A stretch of 64,000 nt of DNA from Bostrychus sinensis (Eukaryota > Chordata > Actinopteri > Gobiiformes > Eleotridae). The position numbers were made by a program, and so were the translations under genes. Location of the stretch: the NCBI GenBank assembly GCA_020698575.1, contig CM036256.1, positions 15,515,908 to 15,579,907 of the forward strand. The letters are read 5' to 3'. Position 1 is the first letter of the stretch. Each line of letters opens with the position of its first letter. Shown piece after piece: positions 60,186 through 64,000 of the stretch. The notes below the pieces were generated by a model, which searched no databases, was not told the DNA's origin, and was given only the letters and a program-made list of their open reading frames with translations.

Positions 60186-62910
60186 GATATTTTGGGGACC
60201 AATAGCCGCAAGAAGCAGTGAGCAAGCATTTTAGCAAGTCCTGTCAAAAACAACAAAGCTGAAGTGTGTTTAAAAAGAAGGCATCTAAGCATCAGACATC
60301 TGCCAGAGCCCTGTAATGAATCTGCAGTCTGACTCACCCTGAGAGGGAAGCGTCACTCCTTTGAGGACAGTAATATCTGGATTTTGGCTAGAGAGGGCAA
60401 TTTGGTTTGAAAGGGTAGTGAAAGATTTTTTTTCAATTACAACAACCCCCTCTTAACACAGAGTTGTTTCAAGTTGTGTCTCTACAACCTAGTATAAAAA
60501 CAAAGGCACAAAGAGTTTTACAACAATAGAAAGGGAAGGTTACGCTAATCATCCAGAAGGGGAGTACGACTCTCCTTCTGACTCCAGCCTGGGCCTTTCA
60601 GCTGCTGATTGCTCTAAGTCTCATCTGGTTTAGCCACTTCCTCTGAGGGTGTATACATTTAGCTCATATACCAGCTACCTCCCTTGGATGAGGGACAAAA
60701 CATCTTTTTAAGAACCCATTTTCAAACAATTTTAACAAAGTAGAAAGTTCCCTCTGTCCACCTTTAAATACCTTGCCAACAAATTCAAAAACAACTTTCT
60801 ATTTTATTGAGCCATGTAAAGGAATGTGTCATATGTGAAATGCAAATGGAGGACCACTGTTTTTATTTTTCAACACTGGGTCATTTGGCATAAAGTAACA
60901 TTTCAAATATAATTTGTATCTACTCTATTTAAGGCTTTAGTGTAGAGTTGCTTAAAAAATTGCACTTTTGGCTATCATCTTTTCACATTTAAAGTGTGCC
61001 ATGGTAGGCTTATGAATTTATGTATTGCGAATGAATGATAGCAAAAAGGTCTGATGAGGGTAACAAAGAGATTTACATGACAAGGTAACAAATGGACCAC
61101 TGGGGATATTTTAGTAGTACAAACATTCAATGTTATGTAAATTGCTAATAATTTTACTAATACAATTTATTGAATGTAGTATTTAATATTTTGCATTTAT
61201 GAGTTTAACCCGTTCATTAGCTCAACATGCTAATGGACCCAGGACAGTATTCATGTTTACAAACATCAAGCCATTTTGAATACAGCTTCTGTGTTGTTTA
61301 ATACATGTCAGTTTTATTTTAATTTTAATTGTTCTATTAATGTCAATAATTAACAGTTTTACAGTTGTATCTGTAAAATAAATATCCATGCTTGTAGATT
61401 TTGTATAGGCAGCAAAGTGTTCATAACTGCGTCACATTATTCTGTATCACAGTGTTTACTCTTGTACATAAATGTATTTAAGTGTTCAAATATTTGCTGT
61501 TAGCTTATAATATAGTAATGTACTGATGCTAGTAGACTTAAAGCAGTTTTTCTGATCTATTGCCTGTTAGAAGATCCCGAATAACAAGTGATAAGTTTTA
61601 GAGCTAGTTGTTGAAAATTAATTTAAAGAAAAAGTTCCTGTTTCAAGGCAACATACATCAGCTATTGCATGACAAATTGTCTTTACTGTATGTGGCTTTT
61701 AGTGACTTTTTCACTTTGCTACTTCAAAAATAAATAATACATGAAACTTGGTTACCTGAATTTTATTCCAGCTTTCTTCTACATGCTATAGAATGCCTTA
61801 CTATACCTTTTTTTTTTTTCTGTCCGTGCACCCTGCCCATGTTCACTCAAGCATTTGGCTGATTTTAATGGTTGTTTTATTTTGTGCTTTTCATTTTTTA
61901 CTTGTTTTATTAATTCAACTCTATTGATATGCATTGCATCCATTGGTTTGCTGTATTTTTCTTGTACTGTCTGCGTGTGTGTCTGTGTTTCTTTCTTTCT
62001 TTCTTTATTTGTTAATTATCAAACAGTAACCACTAATCAAAGACATGCATGTAGGTGAAAAGCTAAATGTCAATGGTAGTGAATACATTGTACTCTATTA
62101 ACTTTTTTCAAAGCTTTTAAAAGGACCCAAAGTATACACTAACTCAGTTTGTGTACAACAAAATGCAGTGGTTGGTGTTGGTACTTGGATTTTATTTAAT
62201 TACATAATTTATACATGTACAAAACCCACCAGCCATATATCTTTTAAAATAATAAACATACAGTAATTCAACAAACAGTACAGTTAACTAAGATTTGTAA
62301 GGACCGGTATGAAGCAGCTATTTATTGTATATACTGTATGATGTTAAATATTACATACACGATTAGATACATTATGTGGACTGACATTTACTTTCCTGGC
62401 TATTGAATAGGTTTTATACATTCATGACAGTGGGGAAAGTCAGTTTCGTTGTTTTCCCAATGGTCAAGTACCTGTTTGTATAATTGAAAATGCAAAATAC
62501 AATATAAATGTGATTGATGGGGTTTGGTAAATGGACTGGGAAAACTGGGATATGTGGTTGGAAAGCCCATGCTCTGGTTTGGATTAAGAACAGTATCACA
62601 AAAAATGCATGTGCTTGCTCATCTGAGTATATATTATTACAATCTACATATAGTTTTGCTGCTACACTAAGAGATACTTAATGAGAACAATGTGTAGAAG
62701 AATATACAGTTGAACCTATATGAGCATTTCTAGAGTTTGCTTCATGAGGTAATATTTGTGATCTTTTAACAGCTCCTCTCCTCCAGCCACTTGTCTTTCT
62801 TTGGCCTTTCATTGACAAGTAACCTATTTTTCCTAAAAGTCATTTGAACGATTCGTGCTGTTGGTTTTTCAGGCACTGCCAGTTCCTTTGGGTTTCTTCT
62901 TTTCAAATAT

Positions 62911-62916
62911 TTTATT
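62911..62916 (-). terminator. Poly(A) signal candidate for the convergent minus-strand gene
   Basis: TTTATT on the + strand equals AATAAA on the minus strand, about 760 bases beyond the TAA of the 63675-63794 exon. No strong GT-rich element follows it on the minus strand. Confidence 0.35.
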
Positions 62917-62931
62917 GAGTCATATAATTTA

Positions 62932-62937
62932 AATAAA
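62932..62937 (+). terminator. Distal poly(A) signal AATAAA with GT-rich downstream element
   Basis: Canonical hexamer with a GT-rich run starting 12 bases later. It lies 16 bases from TTTATT (62911-62916), which is AATAAA on the minus strand, so the two convergent genes may both end here. Confidence 0.5.
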
Positions 62938-63066
62938 AATGCAGTACATGTGTGTCTTTAAACGGCAGTGCGACTAAATGTGAAGAACAGGTCGCAAACT
63001 AGTTCCTGCTTTCTTTGTCGCTCTTAAAAATTAATTACACAGTAAGTGTCTCTCTGGGAAAAATTA

Positions 63067-63360
63067 TATACACAGAGGTGGAAGAAATTGTATTCAATTA
63101 AAAGTACTGTTACTTAGTAATATGATTTAAATAGAAGTACTACTACTCAATACTACTACTACTACTCTTGCGACGGCTACTACTGCCTACTACTGATGTA
63201 AAAAAAAAAAAAAAAACATTTTAGAGATTTAAAAATTTACTTGAATAAATGTAAACAATGTCTCTTAATTTTTATGTTTCAAAACTGTACTCTGATAGTA
63301 CATTTTCTTCCAAAAATATACTTGAGAGAATGCAACTTGTTACTTCCACCTCTGTATATA
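63067..63360. mobile_element. MITE with inverted termini in the intergenic region
   Basis: Left end TATACACAGAGGTGGAAG and right end CTTCCACCTCTGTATATA are inverted repeats. The interior has the 'aaaagtactgttactta' motif and a (TAC)n run at 63139-63185, followed by poly-A. Related, more decayed copies lie at about 7385-7560, 19157-19490 and 32945-33530. It is non-coding and non-autonomous; superfamily not settled. Confidence 0.7.
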
Positions 63361-63674
63361 GAACAAAACTGAGGTTGGAAAAAGTACTGAGCTCTTTGGC
63401 TACACTTTGGAAATGATAAAACCCTTCAAGCTGCGCTTGAAGCAGGAACACTGACACACAGTGACACTGACAGTGAACTGACAGTGAACCCACCATGACT
63501 TGAGGCTTTTACCATCATTTACACATCATTTTAGTCAAAACTGCCTCTTTGTATGACTTCAATGATATTCTTTAGATCTAAAAATGAAAATGTTAAAATC
63601 TGATATCTGATGTTTGTTGTGGTGGATCGTCTGTGGTTTGGGTCCATTTTATCTTCTTTCAACCCTTCATCTTG

Positions 63675-63794
63675 TTACATTCCTCCTTTAGCTCCGCCTC
63701 CGTCCGAATGCTTGGCCTTGCTCTTGTTCTCCTCTGCGTCTGGATCTCGACAAGTGCACTCGTCCTGATTACAGTCTGCTCCGAACTGAATGAC
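63675..63794 (-). CDS. pappa2: Terminal coding exon of a convergent gene, probably pappalysin-2
   Basis: On the minus strand an acceptor with a pyrimidine-leaning tract and CTGACAG precedes 63794. The exon then reads 39 codons to TAA at 63677-63675. The product starts VIQFGADCNQDECTCRDPD, continues AEENKSKAKHSDGGGAKG, and ends GM. Three closely spaced cysteines followed by a charged, glycine-rich tail look like the end of a secreted multidomain protein. In mammals PAPPA2, a secreted metalloproteinase that cleaves IGFBP-5, lies tail-to-tail with ASTN1; the orientation and 3.6 kb spacing here match. I infer pappa2 from that synteny plus the peptide's character, not from a verified alignment. 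The rest of the gene lies beyond the right edge. Confidence 0.55.
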   Translation of the reverse strand, partial: VIQFGADCNQDECTCRDPDAEENKSKAKHSDGGGAKGGM

Positions 63795-64000
63795 CTGTCA
63801 GTAAACAAGCACAGCAATCAGCTCTGGACCCAACATTGCCATAGTCTGTGAATCAGTTATGCACAAGGACATTTGATTTTCTGTTTGCTACAAATGTCCT
63901 TAAAAATAGCATTTTAGTAATGACAATATTACTGAGCTAAGTCAAAAAAGCTAAGTCTCAGTCACAGTTGAGTCATTATCACTTAACAAGTCAAATCTTC
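63795..64000 (-). other. Intron of the convergent minus-strand gene (part)
   Basis: No coding sequence seen on either strand. The part next to 63795 holds the acceptor region of the minus-strand exon. Confidence 0.45.

Larger units (their letters stand above)
60063..62960 (+). other. astn1: Probable astn1 3' UTR
   Basis: About 2.9 kb of AT-rich DNA after the stop, nearly free of recognisable transposons, which sets it apart from the introns. Several AATAAA signals occur: 60180-60185, 61377-61382, 61729-61734, 62251-62256 and 62932-62937. The last is followed after about 12 bases by a GT-rich run (tgtgtgtcttt at 62949-62960), the usual layout of a strong cleavage site. The true 3' end cannot be fixed from sequence alone; a short form ending near 60200 is also possible. 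Confidence 0.55.

Noticed and set aside
63633..63851. 72-codon + strand frame with a hydrophobic stretch (LGLALVLLCVWI)
   Set aside because: It is the antisense shadow of the minus-strand exon at 63675-63794, which has splice and composition support.
1..64000. TRIM32 nested gene, expected if the locus were ASTN2
   Set aside because: No long intronless TRIM-type frame is present on either strand; together with the C-terminal sequence this supports astn1.
1..64000. miR-488, which lies in an ASTN1 intron in mammals
   Set aside because: I looked for its mature-strand core on both strands and did not see it. It would be expected in a more 5' intron.

Overview
The window is nuclear DNA of a ray-finned (teleost) fish. 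It is AT-rich and intron-dominated, with GT-AG introns, AATAAA signals and many transposon relics of fish type: Tc1-like, hAT-like and PIF/Harbinger-like elements, tRNA-derived SINEs and LINE tails. There are no operons, ribosome binding sites or CRISPR arrays.

The main gene lies on the + strand. It is the last third of an astrotactin, in seven coding exons at 20054-20332, 22326-22459, 23111-23262, 44227-44362, 47128-47228, 48648-48831 and 59825-60062. Together they make 1224 bases, that is 407 codons and a TAG stop, and all six internal junctions are phase-compatible. The C-terminal part resembles ASTN1 rather than ASTN2, so I call it astn1. The encoded part holds a cysteine-rich linker, a fibronectin III domain and the annexin-like C-terminal domain. 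Everything from 1 to 20053 is one large upstream intron or its remainder; no earlier astn1 exon was found there.

Downstream, 60063 to about 62960 fits a 3' UTR, and two opposed poly(A) signals sit at 62911-62937. A short coding exon on the minus strand at 63675-63794 has a splice acceptor, 39 cysteine- and charge-rich codons and a stop. Its convergent position fits the terminal exon of pappa2, the tail-to-tail neighbour of ASTN1 in mammals. The identity is inferred mainly from synteny.

The rest is repeats. The clearest are two hAT-like elements with perfect 8-bp target duplications (12514-12937, with an internal minisatellite, and 57181-57646), two PIF/Harbinger-like elements with 3-bp duplications (50560-51154, nested in a SINE, and 59069-59297), a Tc1-like deletion derivative (21250-21729), a minus-strand LINE 3' end (17290-18245), a near-kilobase inverted repeat (34147-35084), and a local duplication on both sides of the sixth exon. 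The most important point for annotation is a one-base frame conflict at the start of the first exon (20074-20077). I saw no new multi-gene system; the value lies in the hidden convergent exon, the frame conflict, and the hairpin and nested elements.
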